Positions 53,648 to 62,012 of a stretch of 64,000 nt of DNA are shown here, piece after piece. A program made the position numbers and the translations under genes. The stretch lies in NCBI RefSeq assembly GCF_003478445.1, contig NZ_QUET01000001.1, positions 1 through 64,000 on the forward strand, in the 5' to 3' direction. Origin of the DNA: Roseburia sp. AM59-24XD (lineage in GTDB: Bacteria; Bacillota; Clostridia; Lachnospirales; Lachnospiraceae). Numbering within the stretch: the first letter of the stretch is position 1; every line of letters starts with the position of its first letter. The notes under the pieces are model-generated. The model was not told where the DNA came from and did no database searches. It was given only the letters and a program-made list of their open reading frames with translations.

Positions 53648-54364
53648 ATGAGTGAGAATAGAGAAAGAAACTGGCTGATATCCTGTCGGGATGCCTCGCT
53701 GGGATATGACAACAAGCCGGTGTTGGAGCATCTGGATATTGAGATACAGGAGGGAGAATATATCTGCGTGATCGGAGAGAACGGTTCCGGCAAAAGCACG
53801 CTGATCAAATCGCTTCTTGGTCTTTTGAAGCCGGTCAGCGGTTCGGTGCAGATCAACCGCCGCATCGGAAAGGGAGCAGTCGGATATCTGCCACAGCAGA
53901 CACAGGTTCAGCGTAATTTCCCGGTCAGTGTCCGTGAGGTTGTATTATCAGGCTTTCTGAATGATATGCGTTTCCGTCCTTTTTATAATAAGAAAGAGAA
54001 GCAGGAAGCAAGACATCATCTGGAGCATCTGGGAATTGCTGACCTCGAGAAAAAGTGTTACGGAGAGTTATCCGGCGGACAGCAGCAGAGGGTGCTTCTG
54101 GCGCGTGCTTTATGTGCTGCTGACAAGATCCTGGTGCTTGATGAGCCGGTCACGGGTCTTGATCCGATGGCAGCCAATACGCTTTATGAAAGTATGGAGC
54201 TTTTGCATCAGGAGGGTATGGCGGTTGTCATGGTTACGCATGATATGGGAAATGCGTTAAAATATGCGGACAAGATTCTCCATATCAGCGATAATGGCTA
54301 CTTCTTTGGAAGCGTGGGGGAATACAAACAGTCCGATTATGCGAACATGTTTCTGGTGAAATAA
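53648..54364 (+). CDS. Metal ABC transporter ATPase (ZnuC/MntB-like)
   Basis: A 238-residue ATPase of the zinc/manganese/iron-chelate importer group. Walker A is GENGSGKST (about 40-48), the signature LSGGQQQRVLLARAL and Walker B ILVLDEPVTGLDP. The block QQTQVQRNFPVSVREVVLSG is typical of ZnuC/AdcC. The start is ATG 53648 (an in-frame GTG at 53642 is possible); the ribosome site is weak. It is followed by its permease after 33 bases. No binding lipoprotein is encoded nearby. Confidence 0.9.
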   Translation: MSENRERNWLISCRDASLGYDNKPVLEHLDIEIQEGEYICVIGENGSGKSTLIKSLLGLLKPVSGSVQINRRIGKGAVGYLPQQTQVQRNFPVSVREVVLSGFLNDMRFRPFYNKKEKQEARHHLEHLGIADLEKKCYGELSGGQQQRVLLARALCAADKILVLDEPVTGLDPMAANTLYESMELLHQEGMAVVMVTHDMGNALKYADKILHISDNGYFFGSVGEYKQSDYANMFLVK

Positions 54365-54397
54365 GAGAAGAAATTTGAAAAGGGAGGAATTGCAGCA

Positions 54398-55225
54398 ATG
54401 GAACTGATTATGCAGATCATGTCCTATCCGTTTATGGTCCGGGCATTTATAGTAGGAATATTAGTGTCTCTGTGTGCAGCATTGTTAGGAGTAAGCCTTG
54501 TATTAAAGCAGTATTCAATGATCGGAGACGGTTTATCACATGTGTCCTACGGGGCACTGTCGATCGCTCTGGCGTGCGGGATCGCACCGCTGAAGCTTTC
54601 GATTCCGGTCGTGATCGTTTCTGCGTTTTTCTTGCTCCGGATGACAGAGAACAATAAAATGAAAAGTGATGCCGCCATTGCAGCGTTGTCTGCATCGGCA
54701 CTTGCGATCGGCGTGTCGGTGACGGCATTGACCACCGGAATGACAACGGATGTCTGCAGTTATATGTTTGGCAGTGTTCTGGCGATGACAAAGGAGGATG
54801 TGGTTCTCAGTGTGATCTTGTCCATTCTGGTGCTGATCCTGTTTGTATTTTCTTATCATAATATCTTTGCGGTAACCTTTGATGAGAATTTTTCCAAGGC
54901 GACAGGTGTGCGGGTTGGATTATATAATACCCTGCTTTCGATCCTGACAGCGGTAACGATCGTTCTTGGCATGCAGATGATGGGAGCAATGCTGATCTCC
55001 AGTCTGATCATTTTTCCGGCACTGACCTCAATGCGTCTGTTTAAGAGCTTTCGTGCCGTGATCATCAGCTCCGGCATATTATCGGTGGTATGCTTCAGTA
55101 TCGGAATGATCCTGTCATATTGTGTATCAACACCGGCAGGAGCAAGTGTTGTTCTGGTCAATCTGGCATTTTTCCTTCTGTTTGCATTGATACAGAAGCT
55201 GCGTGAAAGTTTTGGGATGGCGTAA
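54398..55225 (+). CDS. Metal ABC transporter permease (ZnuB-like)
   Basis: A 275-residue permease of the ABC-3 family with about eight helices. SLVLKQYSMIGDGLSHVSYGAL (about 31-52) is the family signature, and the cytoplasmic coupling part is YHNIFAVTFDENFSKATGVRVG (about 152-173). It imports zinc or manganese with the preceding ATPase. GGGAGG stands eight bases before the ATG. It is the last gene of this unit; the tRNA promoter follows at 55291. Confidence 0.92.
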   Translation: MELIMQIMSYPFMVRAFIVGILVSLCAALLGVSLVLKQYSMIGDGLSHVSYGALSIALACGIAPLKLSIPVVIVSAFFLLRMTENNKMKSDAAIAALSASALAIGVSVTALTTGMTTDVCSYMFGSVLAMTKEDVVLSVILSILVLILFVFSYHNIFAVTFDENFSKATGVRVGLYNTLLSILTAVTIVLGMQMMGAMLISSLIIFPALTSMRLFKSFRAVIISSGILSVVCFSIGMILSYCVSTPAGASVVLVNLAFFLLFALIQKLRESFGMA

Positions 55226-55290
55226 AGTCCCATGTTTTCAAGACTTTTTAAAGTTTTTGAAAAAAATATCAAAAAAAATGAAAAAAACAC

Positions 55291-55319
55291 TTGCAAAACA
55301 GGAAAAATTGTTTTATACT
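55291..55319 (+). promoter_or_regulatory. Promoter of the tRNA-Gln gene
   Basis: TTGCAA at 55291-55296, a 17-base spacer and TATACT at 55314-55319, 40 bases before the tRNA. Confidence 0.75.
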
Positions 55320-55358
55320 AAGCAAGGCTTGTGAGACAGAAACTCATGAGCAGAGCAT

Positions 55359-55430
55359 AGTGCTATCGCCAAACGGTAAGGCACTGGACTCTGACTCCAG
55401 CATTTCTAGGTTCGAATCCTAGTAGCCCAG
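55359..55430 (+). tRNA. tRNA-Gln(CTG) with an imperfect acceptor stem
   Basis: The cloverleaf has a D arm (GCC...GGC), an anticodon arm CTGGA-CTCTGAC-TCCAG with anticodon CTG, and a T arm CTAGG-TTCGAAT-CCTAG, all perfectly paired; the discriminator is G. The acceptor 5' strand is AGTGCTA where the 3' strand TAGCCCA calls for TGGGCTA. Pairs 1-72 (A-A) and 3-70 (T-C) are thus broken. No CCA is encoded. It may be a working but odd tRNA, a decayed copy or a sequence error. It has its own promoter and terminator. Confidence 0.82.
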
Positions 55431-55432
55431 TT

Positions 55433-55471
55433 AAAGTCGTAAAATTGAATGATTCGGTTTTACGACTTTTT
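55433..55471 (+). terminator. Terminator after tRNA-Gln
   Basis: Perfect 12-bp stem 55433-55444 with 55458-55469, followed by T. Confidence 0.88.
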
Positions 55472-55701
55472 CATTATATGAGAAAGTGCTTGTAACGCAG
55501 CAGAAAGCCGGTGAGAATTGCAAGTTAATTTCAGAAAGGTAAAATGCTTGTTTGGCCTTTTTATATCATGATATTCTGACAAACAGATCCGGTCAGAAGG
55601 AGCAGCCGGGCGGTTTGCCGACACGAAAGACTGCATCAGTACAATGGATGCGGGGAAGGAGAGGGTGGTCTTCCGTACATATTAAAGGAATGGAGAGAAA
55701 A

Positions 55702-56871
55702 ATGAAGAAAAGCTTAAAAAAAGTATTATCCATGGTACTGACTCTGGCGATGGCAGCCGGTGTAGTAAGTGGAGCAGGTAATGTAAACAGCGCAAAGGCA
55801 GAAACCGTTGCTATGGTTACACCGGCAGTTGTAACAGATTTCGCATCTTTACCAACACCGGCACAGGCAACCGTTACATTACAGGGAAAGAACGCACAGA
55901 CACAGATACCGAACGTGATCGTTCCGATCCGCGTAGAGAAGCGTGGTGTTATAGAGATCGGAGCAACTGTTACAACAGGAGCCGCTGCTTCTATCGAGAT
56001 GGGATTTTTCTCTGATCAGAACTGTACAAAGTCAGCTGGAAGCAGCACAACGATCGCATCCGGAAGCACACAGGTTATAGATAAGACATTTACAGTAGAG
56101 ACAGCGGCAACCTATTATGTAAGATTTAAGTGGTCTTCCACAGTTCCTGCCGGTGCAGCAACGATCAAAATGCTGGCATATGCATATTCCGGTACGGAGA
56201 TGACCCTGACAAGTACATTCCAGCCGGTATTTAACGGTGATGGTGTTAATACACTGTACCATAAGCTTAATGTGAAGAAAACCGGTTTTGTTGCTATCTG
56301 TGGTAATGAATACCGTGAGAGCGGAACATCTTTGATGGCATCAAGTCTGTCCTTTAAGATCTGCAATGCGAAAAAGAAAGCACTTCACAACGGATATCTT
56401 TCTTCTCTGAATAACTACACAGAGAAATATGCATTGAAAAAGGGAACTTATTATGTTGCCGTAACCAGCAGTCAGAGATATCAGTTAAAGGCTGAGAGCC
56501 GAGCATGGAAAGATCAGGGTGGCAAGAGCAAGAAGAAGGCGAAGACCATCAAGAGAGGTAAGTCAGCAAACGGTACTGTACTTCTGACAGAGGGAACGAA
56601 GAAGGCAGACTGGTATAAGATTAAACTGCCAAAGAAGTCTAAAATGAAGATTAAGATCGCTACAGCATGTACGGGTACAGCATCTGTCATGAAGGTTCAG
56701 ATCATTCCTGCCAACCGTCACTACACACTGATCAACAGCAGTTCACTGGTAGCAGATAAGGGCAAGACACTTGCTTCCCGCAATAAGCTGAAAGCAGGAA
56801 CCTATTATATCAAGGTGACAAAGCTCACGAAGTCTACAAGTGGTGTTTACCGCATCAAGTTCATGAAGTAG
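55702..56871 (+). CDS. Secreted hypothetical protein with repeated beta domains
   Basis: A 389-residue exported protein. The signal peptide covers about residues 1-34 (MKKSLKKVLSMVLTLAMAAG and on, cleavage likely after NSAKA). The mature chain has three beta-sandwich-like units of about 110 residues with a shared ending pattern of the form KGTYYVAVTSSQRYQLKAES, TYYVRFKW and KAGTYYIKVTKLTKSTSGVY, reminiscent of pre-peptidase C-terminal or similar binding domains. A Lys-rich link lies at about 270-295. There is no wall anchor. ATG 55702 follows GGAGAG; the longer frame adds no signal. Monocistronic, with a strong terminator. A surface-binding role is a guess. Confidence 0.75.
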   Translation: MKKSLKKVLSMVLTLAMAAGVVSGAGNVNSAKAETVAMVTPAVVTDFASLPTPAQATVTLQGKNAQTQIPNVIVPIRVEKRGVIEIGATVTTGAAASIEMGFFSDQNCTKSAGSSTTIASGSTQVIDKTFTVETAATYYVRFKWSSTVPAGAATIKMLAYAYSGTEMTLTSTFQPVFNGDGVNTLYHKLNVKKTGFVAICGNEYRESGTSLMASSLSFKICNAKKKALHNGYLSSLNNYTEKYALKKGTYYVAVTSSQRYQLKAESRAWKDQGGKSKKKAKTIKRGKSANGTVLLTEGTKKADWYKIKLPKKSKMKIKIATACTGTASVMKVQIIPANRHYTLINSSSLVADKGKTLASRNKLKAGTYYIKVTKLTKSTSGVYRIKFMK

Positions 56872-56907
56872 ACGCAAAAGAAATAAAACAGAAATAAAAC
56901 AGAAATG

Positions 56908-56946
56908 AAACCCGCCCGTTCCGGCAAGTGCCGGTCGGGCGGGTTT
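56908..56946. terminator. GC-rich bidirectional terminator
   Basis: 11-bp stem 56908-56918 with 56936-56946 with an inner CCGG-CCGG hairpin, flanked by A and T. It separates the secreted protein gene from the convergent asnS. Confidence 0.88.
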
Positions 56947-56977
56947 TGCTCTTGTTATGCTTATTTGTAAAACAGGT

Positions 56978-58369
56978 TTAGTATTCACAGTTTCCGGTTG
57001 TTCTTGGAAAGGGAATAACATCGCGGATATTGGAAATGCCGGTCAGATACATGATGCAGCGCTCAAAGCCAAGACCGAAGCCTGCATGCCGGGTAGTGCC
57101 GTATTTGCGCAGATCCAGATAAAAATCATAATTCTCCGGATTCATACCGGTCTCCTTCATGCGCTCTAACAGAAGCTCCATATTCTCCTCACGCTGGCTT
57201 CCGCCAATGATCTCACCGATGCCCGGAACAAGGCAGTCCATAGCGGCGACGGTTTTGCCGTCTTCATTCAGCTTCATATAGAATGCTTTGATCTCCTTCG
57301 GATAATCTGTTACGAAAACAGGACGTTTAAAAATCTCTTCGGTCAGATAACGTTCATGTTCTGTCTGCAGATCGCAGCCCCATTTGACCGGATAAGAGAA
57401 GTGTTCCCGGTGCTGCTCAAGCAAGCGGATCGCCTCCGTGTAAGTGACATGCGCAAATTCTGAGTGTAATACATGCTCCAGCCGGGCAAGAAGTCCTTTG
57501 TCGATATACTGATTCAGAAACTGCATCTCCTCCGGTGCATTTTCAAGGACATACCGGATGATATATTTTAACATATCCTCAGCGAGCGTCATATCATCGG
57601 AGAGGTCGGCAAATGCCATCTCCGGCTCGATCATCCAGAATTCTGCGGCATGGCGGGCGGTGTTGGAATTTTCGGCGCGGAAGGTCGGACCGAAGGTATA
57701 GATGTTACGAAATGCCATTGCGTAGGTTTCACCGTTTAGCTGACCGCTGACGGTAAGATTGGTTTCTTTTCCGAAAAAGTCTTTTGAATAATCCGGAAGT
57801 CCATCGTCGGTCAGAGGCACATCCTTCATATCAAGTGTTGTCACATGGAACATTTCACCGGCCCCTTCGCAGTCGTTCGCTGTGATCAGCGGGGTATGAA
57901 CATATACAAAATCATGTTCCTGAAAGAAACGGTGGATTGCATAGGCTGCCAGAGAGCGGATGCGGAAGACAGCCTGAAAGGTGTTGGTGCGTGGACGCAG
58001 ATGTGGGATTGTCCGCAGGTATTCCAGTGTGTGCCGTTTCTTCTGAAGTGGATAATCCGGCGAGGAAGCTCCTTCAATCCGGATGGATCCGGCGTGAAGT
58101 TCAAACGGCTGCTTGGCATCCGGTGTAGCGATAAATTGTCCGGTAATGATCAGTGCGGCACCAACATTGAGATGGCGGATCTGCTCCAGGTTGTCCAGAG
58201 ATGAATCATAGACGATCTGGAGAGGCTCAAAAAACGTACCGTCATTGATGACAATAAATCCGAAATTTTTGGAATTGCGGATGCTTCGCACCCACCCGCA
58301 TATGGTAATACTTTTATTATAATATTTTTTTGAATTTTCGAATAATTCCTTGATATGAATCGTGTGCAT
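56978..58369 (-). CDS. asnS: Asparagine-tRNA ligase
   Basis: A 463-residue class IIb synthetase. An OB-fold anticodon-binding domain (about 1-110, [22 protein letters not shown]) is followed by the catalytic domain: motif 1 near [27 protein letters not shown], motif 2 in [33 protein letters not shown] and motif 3 in [15 protein letters not shown]. The AEFWMIEPE block and length distinguish it from AspRS. It is divergent from the SARP-like regulator with about 170 bases between them. No T-box is evident. Confidence 0.94.
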   Translation of the reverse strand: MHTIHIKELFENSKKYYNKSITICGWVRSIRNSKNFGFIVINDGTFFEPLQIVYDSSLDNLEQIRHLNVGAALIITGQFIATPDAKQPFELHAGSIRIEGASSPDYPLQKKRHTLEYLRTIPHLRPRTNTFQAVFRIRSLAAYAIHRFFQEHDFVYVHTPLITANDCEGAGEMFHVTTLDMKDVPLTDDGLPDYSKDFFGKETNLTVSGQLNGETYAMAFRNIYTFGPTFRAENSNTARHAAEFWMIEPEMAFADLSDDMTLAEDMLKYIIRYVLENAPEEMQFLNQYIDKGLLARLEHVLHSEFAHVTYTEAIRLLEQHREHFSYPVKWGCDLQTEHERYLTEEIFKRPVFVTDYPKEIKAFYMKLNEDGKTVAAMDCLVPGIGEIIGGSQREENMELLLERMKETGMNPENYDFYLDLRKYGTTRHAGFGLGFERCIMYLTGISNIRDVIPFPRTTGNCEY

Positions 58370-58478
58370 GATGTCCTCCTTTACTGATAGAACGATTAAA
58401 CTTAACTTTCTAAATTATAGTATGCTCATTTTCACGGATAAGTCAAGAAAACATAATACCATTCACCTAATAGTATTA

Positions 58479-58507
58479 TTGACTTTTAAACATGAACATT
58501 ATACAAT
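58479..58507 (+). promoter_or_regulatory. Promoter of the SARP-like regulator gene
   Basis: TTGACT at 58479-58484, a 17-base spacer and TACAAT at 58502-58507, 31 bases before the ATG. Confidence 0.65.
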
Positions 58508-58538
58508 AGAAATATGTTTTTTAATTTTGGAGGAGATT

Positions 58539-59333
58539 ATGAAAACAATTTTAATCAGTGGAGAACCCTGTGTGATCGAAGGATTTCTTCACGAAGCAGG
58601 AAATGTGGAGGAACTGGAGGTCTTAAGAACCTTCCAGGAAGAAAATGAAGCACTGGATATGGTCAGCAGGCAGGAGGTTGATCTCGCTGTGATCGATCTG
58701 GAAATGCAAAAGGTAAATGGTGCAGATATAGGCTGGGAGTTAAAAAAACGAAACCCGGACATACAACTTATTTATCTGACCAGACAACAGAGGAGCCTGA
58801 TGGATCTGATCACACTTCATCCGGTAGCGGTTCTGGAAATGCCGTTTCAGGAGGGAGAGATCGAATACGTTGTCGAATCGGCTTATTTGCTGTCAAAACG
58901 AAAAAGAAAGCGGATCTATGCCAGAACTTTTGGTCATTTTGATGTATTTGTAGACGGACGTCCGATTATGTTTAAAAGTGCCAAGGCAAAGGAGTTTCTG
59001 GCGTTTCTGATCGACCGGAGAGGAGGTACCGTTTCGACCGATCAGATGATCAACGTGCTCTGGGAGGACAGGCCTAATGATGAGTCAACACAGAATCTGT
59101 GCTGTAAGCTTGTCAAAACTTTGCAGAGGGAGCTGCGTGCAGCGGGTGCGGAGGAGATGCTTGTGGTAGCACGGGGAAGCAGAAGCATCAATGTCGAAAC
59201 ATTTCAGTGTGATATGTATGAGATGCTGGATGGCAATCAGAAGATCAGATCGCAATATATGGGTGAGTATTTGGTTGACTACAGCTGGTCGGAAGGTCAG
59301 ACGGCATTCTTAGACCGTTTTTTACATGAATAG
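58539..59333 (+). CDS. Response-regulator-like transcription factor (degenerate receiver plus SARP-type winged helix)
   Basis: A 264-residue regulator. The first 120 residues have the receiver fold with Asp53 in AVIDLEMQKVNGADIGWELK. However, the N-terminal acidic pair is missing (ILISGEPC) and the conserved Lys is replaced (VLEMPFQ). From about 128 a winged-helix domain of the OmpR/SARP sort follows (FGHFDVFVDGRPIMFKSAKAKEFLAFLIDRRGG and MINVLWEDRPNDESTQNLCCKLVKTLQ). It probably binds DNA, with control by something other than ordinary phosphorylation. GGAGGAG stands before ATG 58539. It lies 138 bases ahead of spo0A on the same strand. Confidence 0.82.
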   Translation: MKTILISGEPCVIEGFLHEAGNVEELEVLRTFQEENEALDMVSRQEVDLAVIDLEMQKVNGADIGWELKKRNPDIQLIYLTRQQRSLMDLITLHPVAVLEMPFQEGEIEYVVESAYLLSKRKRKRIYARTFGHFDVFVDGRPIMFKSAKAKEFLAFLIDRRGGTVSTDQMINVLWEDRPNDESTQNLCCKLVKTLQRELRAAGAEEMLVVARGSRSINVETFQCDMYEMLDGNQKIRSQYMGEYLVDYSWSEGQTAFLDRFLHE

Positions 59334-59471
59334 CTATATTTTGCGGTGAATTCCATTTTGGCTCCTTTTTATTGACAAATAATTTCACTTTTTGTTCCAT
59401 ACTATGGCAAAGGAAGGTTGTAAAATGACGTTGTCAAAGAAACTTGAAAAAAGTAAAAAAGGAGAAAAAAT

Positions 59472-60410
59472 ATGGAAAAGAAAGGATTAAAAGTGGTACT
59501 TGCCGATAATAATGTACAAGACAGGGAAACCAGGACGAAGGCAATCGAAGAAGCGGGAATGCAAGTGGTCTTTTCGACAGGAGACGGAAAGAAAGCACTT
59601 GATGCCATTTACCGCGAGCAGCCGGACATTGTTGTAATGGACATGATTCTTCCGGGACTTGATGGCATTGGAATACTGGAAGAGATTGAGAAGGTGGACA
59701 TGCTTCACAGACCGGTGACGATGATCGTAACAGCACTGAAAGCGTCACAAATGGTTTCAAGAGCACTGCAGAGAGGGGCAGGCTATTATATGATGAAACC
59801 AATCTCCAACAAGGTATTTGGAGAACGTTTGCAGCAAATTGCAGAGGAAATGAAGGAAAACAGCACAAAACAAGATAATTTGACAAAATCGGAACAGGAA
59901 TATGCCGTAACGGAATATGCGGCAGCCGAGGAAAGCATGACAATCAGAAACAGAGAAGCCGGAAGGAGAGATAATGTGGTGGCAATTGAAACAAATCCAT
60001 CCTGTCCGGAGAGAAAACAGGGATTTCCCCATAGCAGCAGATATTCCGGAGATCTGGAAAAGGATGTGACGAATGTATTGCTGGAAATTGGGATTCCCGC
60101 ACATATCAAAGGATATCAGTACATACGGCAGGGAATCATCATGTCGTTTAATGATAGAAGTATGCTCCAGTATATTACGAAGTATCTGTATCCGGCAATT
60201 GCAAAGAAGAATAAAACGACTTCCAGCAGTGTCGAGAGAACGATACGCCATGCAATCGAGGTTGCATGGCGCAGAGGAAGTATGGATGTGCTGGAGGATA
60301 TTTTCGGAAATACGGTCTGCGCCGGAAAGGGTAAGCCGACTAATTCCGAGTTTCTGGCATTGCTGACGGACCGGTTCCGTCTGGAATACCGCGAAAAGAT
60401 TGTTTCTTAA
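59472..60410 (+). CDS. spo0A: Sporulation master regulator Spo0A
   Basis: A 312-residue orthologue of Spo0A, which in Bacillota commits cells to sporulation. The receiver (about 6-125) has Asp57 in VVMDMILPGLDGIGIL, Thr in VTAL and Lys in MMKPISNKVF. A variable linker of about 55 residues follows. The C-terminal Spo0A domain (about 195-312) holds VTNVLLEIGIPAHIKGYQYI and the DNA-recognition region SSSVERTIRHAIEVAWRRG, all but invariant. The acidic pair is Asp12-Asn13 (ADNN) where most have two Asp (ADDN), an oddity. AAAGGAG stands before the ATG. A TTGACA at 59373 and TGTCAAA at 59432 resemble promoter and 0A-box parts. Confidence 0.95.
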   Translation: MEKKGLKVVLADNNVQDRETRTKAIEEAGMQVVFSTGDGKKALDAIYREQPDIVVMDMILPGLDGIGILEEIEKVDMLHRPVTMIVTALKASQMVSRALQRGAGYYMMKPISNKVFGERLQQIAEEMKENSTKQDNLTKSEQEYAVTEYAAAEESMTIRNREAGRRDNVVAIETNPSCPERKQGFPHSSRYSGDLEKDVTNVLLEIGIPAHIKGYQYIRQGIIMSFNDRSMLQYITKYLYPAIAKKNKTTSSSVERTIRHAIEVAWRRGSMDVLEDIFGNTVCAGKGKPTNSEFLALLTDRFRLEYREKIVS

Positions 60411-60461
60411 GCAGCGCAGCTACAATCAGGACAATTAAATATTTTTGATTGAAATTTACGG

Positions 60462-60501
60462 GCGGGATGTCATTGATCGCAGGATCAAAATGACATCCCG
60501 C
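60462..60501 (+). terminator. Hairpin between spo0A and citrate synthase
   Basis: Perfect 12-bp stem 60462-60473 with 60490-60501, with an inner GATC/GATC stem. No T tract: the -35 box of the next promoter begins at the next base, so termination and initiation signals are fused. Confidence 0.6.
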
Positions 60502-60591
60502 TTGACGTAACAGTGAAAATTAGGGTATACTTGAAAAGTTGTATGTTATATATAAGGAATACAATATGTAAACTCTGTATACATGTATACA
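60502..60591 (+). promoter_or_regulatory. Promoter and palindromic operator of the citrate synthase gene
   Basis: TTGACG at 60502-60507, an 18-base spacer and TATACT at 60526-60531. In the leader at 60576-60591 is TGTATACATGTATACA, a perfect 16-base palindrome that is also two TGTATACA units. TGTATACA-type sites are usual for GntR-family (FadR-type) regulators. Confidence 0.6.
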
Positions 60592-60617
60592 ATATAGTCG
60601 AGAAAGGGGGCCTGTAT

Positions 60618-61994
60618 ATGGATAGCAAATCAATGATGGAATTAACAAAGGAGCTTGATGCGGAATTTGACAATCTGGTGAACAATTGTATGACATCGGG
60701 CGCCATTGATTTAAATTTATATCAGGAATATGATGTGAAAAGGGGACTTCGTGATAGTGCCGGAAAGGGTGTACTGACGGGATTGACAGAGATCTCGGAT
60801 GTCGTTGGTTTTCAGGTAGTCAACGGAGTGAAGGAGCCTGCCGATGGTAATTTATATTATCAGGGCTATGATGTGAAGCAGTTAGTAGGCTCTGATCCGC
60901 AGAAGCGATTTGCGTTTGAGGAGGCAACCTATCTGCTGCTGTTTGGACGTCTTCCGAATGAGACGGAGTTTAAGGTGTTCCAGCAGATCATAGCAAGTCT
61001 GCAGGAGCTTTCCGGTCCGTTTGTCCGTGACGTTATAATGAAGGCACCGAGTGAGAATCTCATGAACGGTCTGATGAAGAGTGTCCTGACACTGTATTCC
61101 TACGACAGCTGCCCGGATGATATTTCCGTTGCCAACGTACTTCGTCAGTCTCTGCAGCTGATCGCAAAGCTTCCGTTGATTGCGGTGTACAGTTATCATG
61201 CATACCGTCATTTTACATTTGCGGAAAGTCTGGTCATTAAGCAGCCGAAGAATGAGTATTCTACAGCAGAGAATATTTTATATATGCTTCGTCCAAACGG
61301 AAAGTTCACACCGTTGGAGGCGAGAGTGTTGGATGCAGCACTTGTGCTTCATGCAGAGCACGGTGGTGGTAACAACTCAACGTTTACGAATCATGTAGTT
61401 ACTTCCTCCGGCACCGATACATATTCAGCAGTGGCAGCGTCCATTGCTTCTCTGAAGGGACCTCGTCATGGTGGAGCGAACCTCAAGGTTCAGCAGATGT
61501 TCGATGATCTTCGCGCAAATTGCGGCGATACGACAGATGATGAGCAGGTAAGAGCATATCTTTCCAAGGTATTAAACCGTGAGGCATTCGATAAGAGTGG
61601 TCTGATCTATGGTATGGGGCATGCCGTTTATACGATTTCCGATCCGAGAGAGGTTGTTTTGAAGTCGCTTGCCGGTATGCTTGCTGAGGAGAAGGGACTT
61701 TCTGAGGAATTTGCATTGTATGACAGAGTAGAGCATATTTCAGCAGATCTTCTGCAGAAGAACAGGCATGTGTTAAAGCCGGTTTGTGCAAATGTCGATT
61801 TCTACAGTGGATTTGTTTATACCATGCTTGGAATCCCGAGAGAGATGTTTACGCCGCTGTTTGCAATCTCACGTATTGCGGGATGGAGCGCACATCGTCT
61901 GGAGGAGTTGGTCAACAAAGGAAAGATTATTCGTCCGGCGTACAAATATGTAGGACATCACAGAAGATACAAGGAAAGAAGCAAGAGAAAATAG
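60618..61994 (+). CDS. Citrate/methylcitrate synthase family protein
   Basis: A 458-residue citrate synthase-family enzyme that joins acetyl-CoA (or propionyl-CoA) to oxaloacetate. The three catalytic residues lie in LHAEHGGGNNS (His, about 254), KGPRHGGANL (His, about 290) and VCANVDFYSGF (Asp, about 394). The N terminus has an extra 70-residue helical part, as in many clostridial forms. ATG 60618 follows AAAGGGGG; the open frame upstream to 60513 lies in the leader and promoter. In an anaerobe it would supply 2-oxoglutarate for glutamate synthesis. It is controlled by a promoter with a palindromic operator. Confidence 0.92.
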   Translation: MDSKSMMELTKELDAEFDNLVNNCMTSGAIDLNLYQEYDVKRGLRDSAGKGVLTGLTEISDVVGFQVVNGVKEPADGNLYYQGYDVKQLVGSDPQKRFAFEEATYLLLFGRLPNETEFKVFQQIIASLQELSGPFVRDVIMKAPSENLMNGLMKSVLTLYSYDSCPDDISVANVLRQSLQLIAKLPLIAVYSYHAYRHFTFAESLVIKQPKNEYSTAENILYMLRPNGKFTPLEARVLDAALVLHAEHGGGNNSTFTNHVVTSSGTDTYSAVAASIASLKGPRHGGANLKVQQMFDDLRANCGDTTDDEQVRAYLSKVLNREAFDKSGLIYGMGHAVYTISDPREVVLKSLAGMLAEEKGLSEEFALYDRVEHISADLLQKNRHVLKPVCANVDFYSGFVYTMLGIPREMFTPLFAISRIAGWSAHRLEELVNKGKIIRPAYKYVGHHRRYKERSKRK

Positions 61995-62012
61995 TGATGT
62001 CCGTGATCCCGT

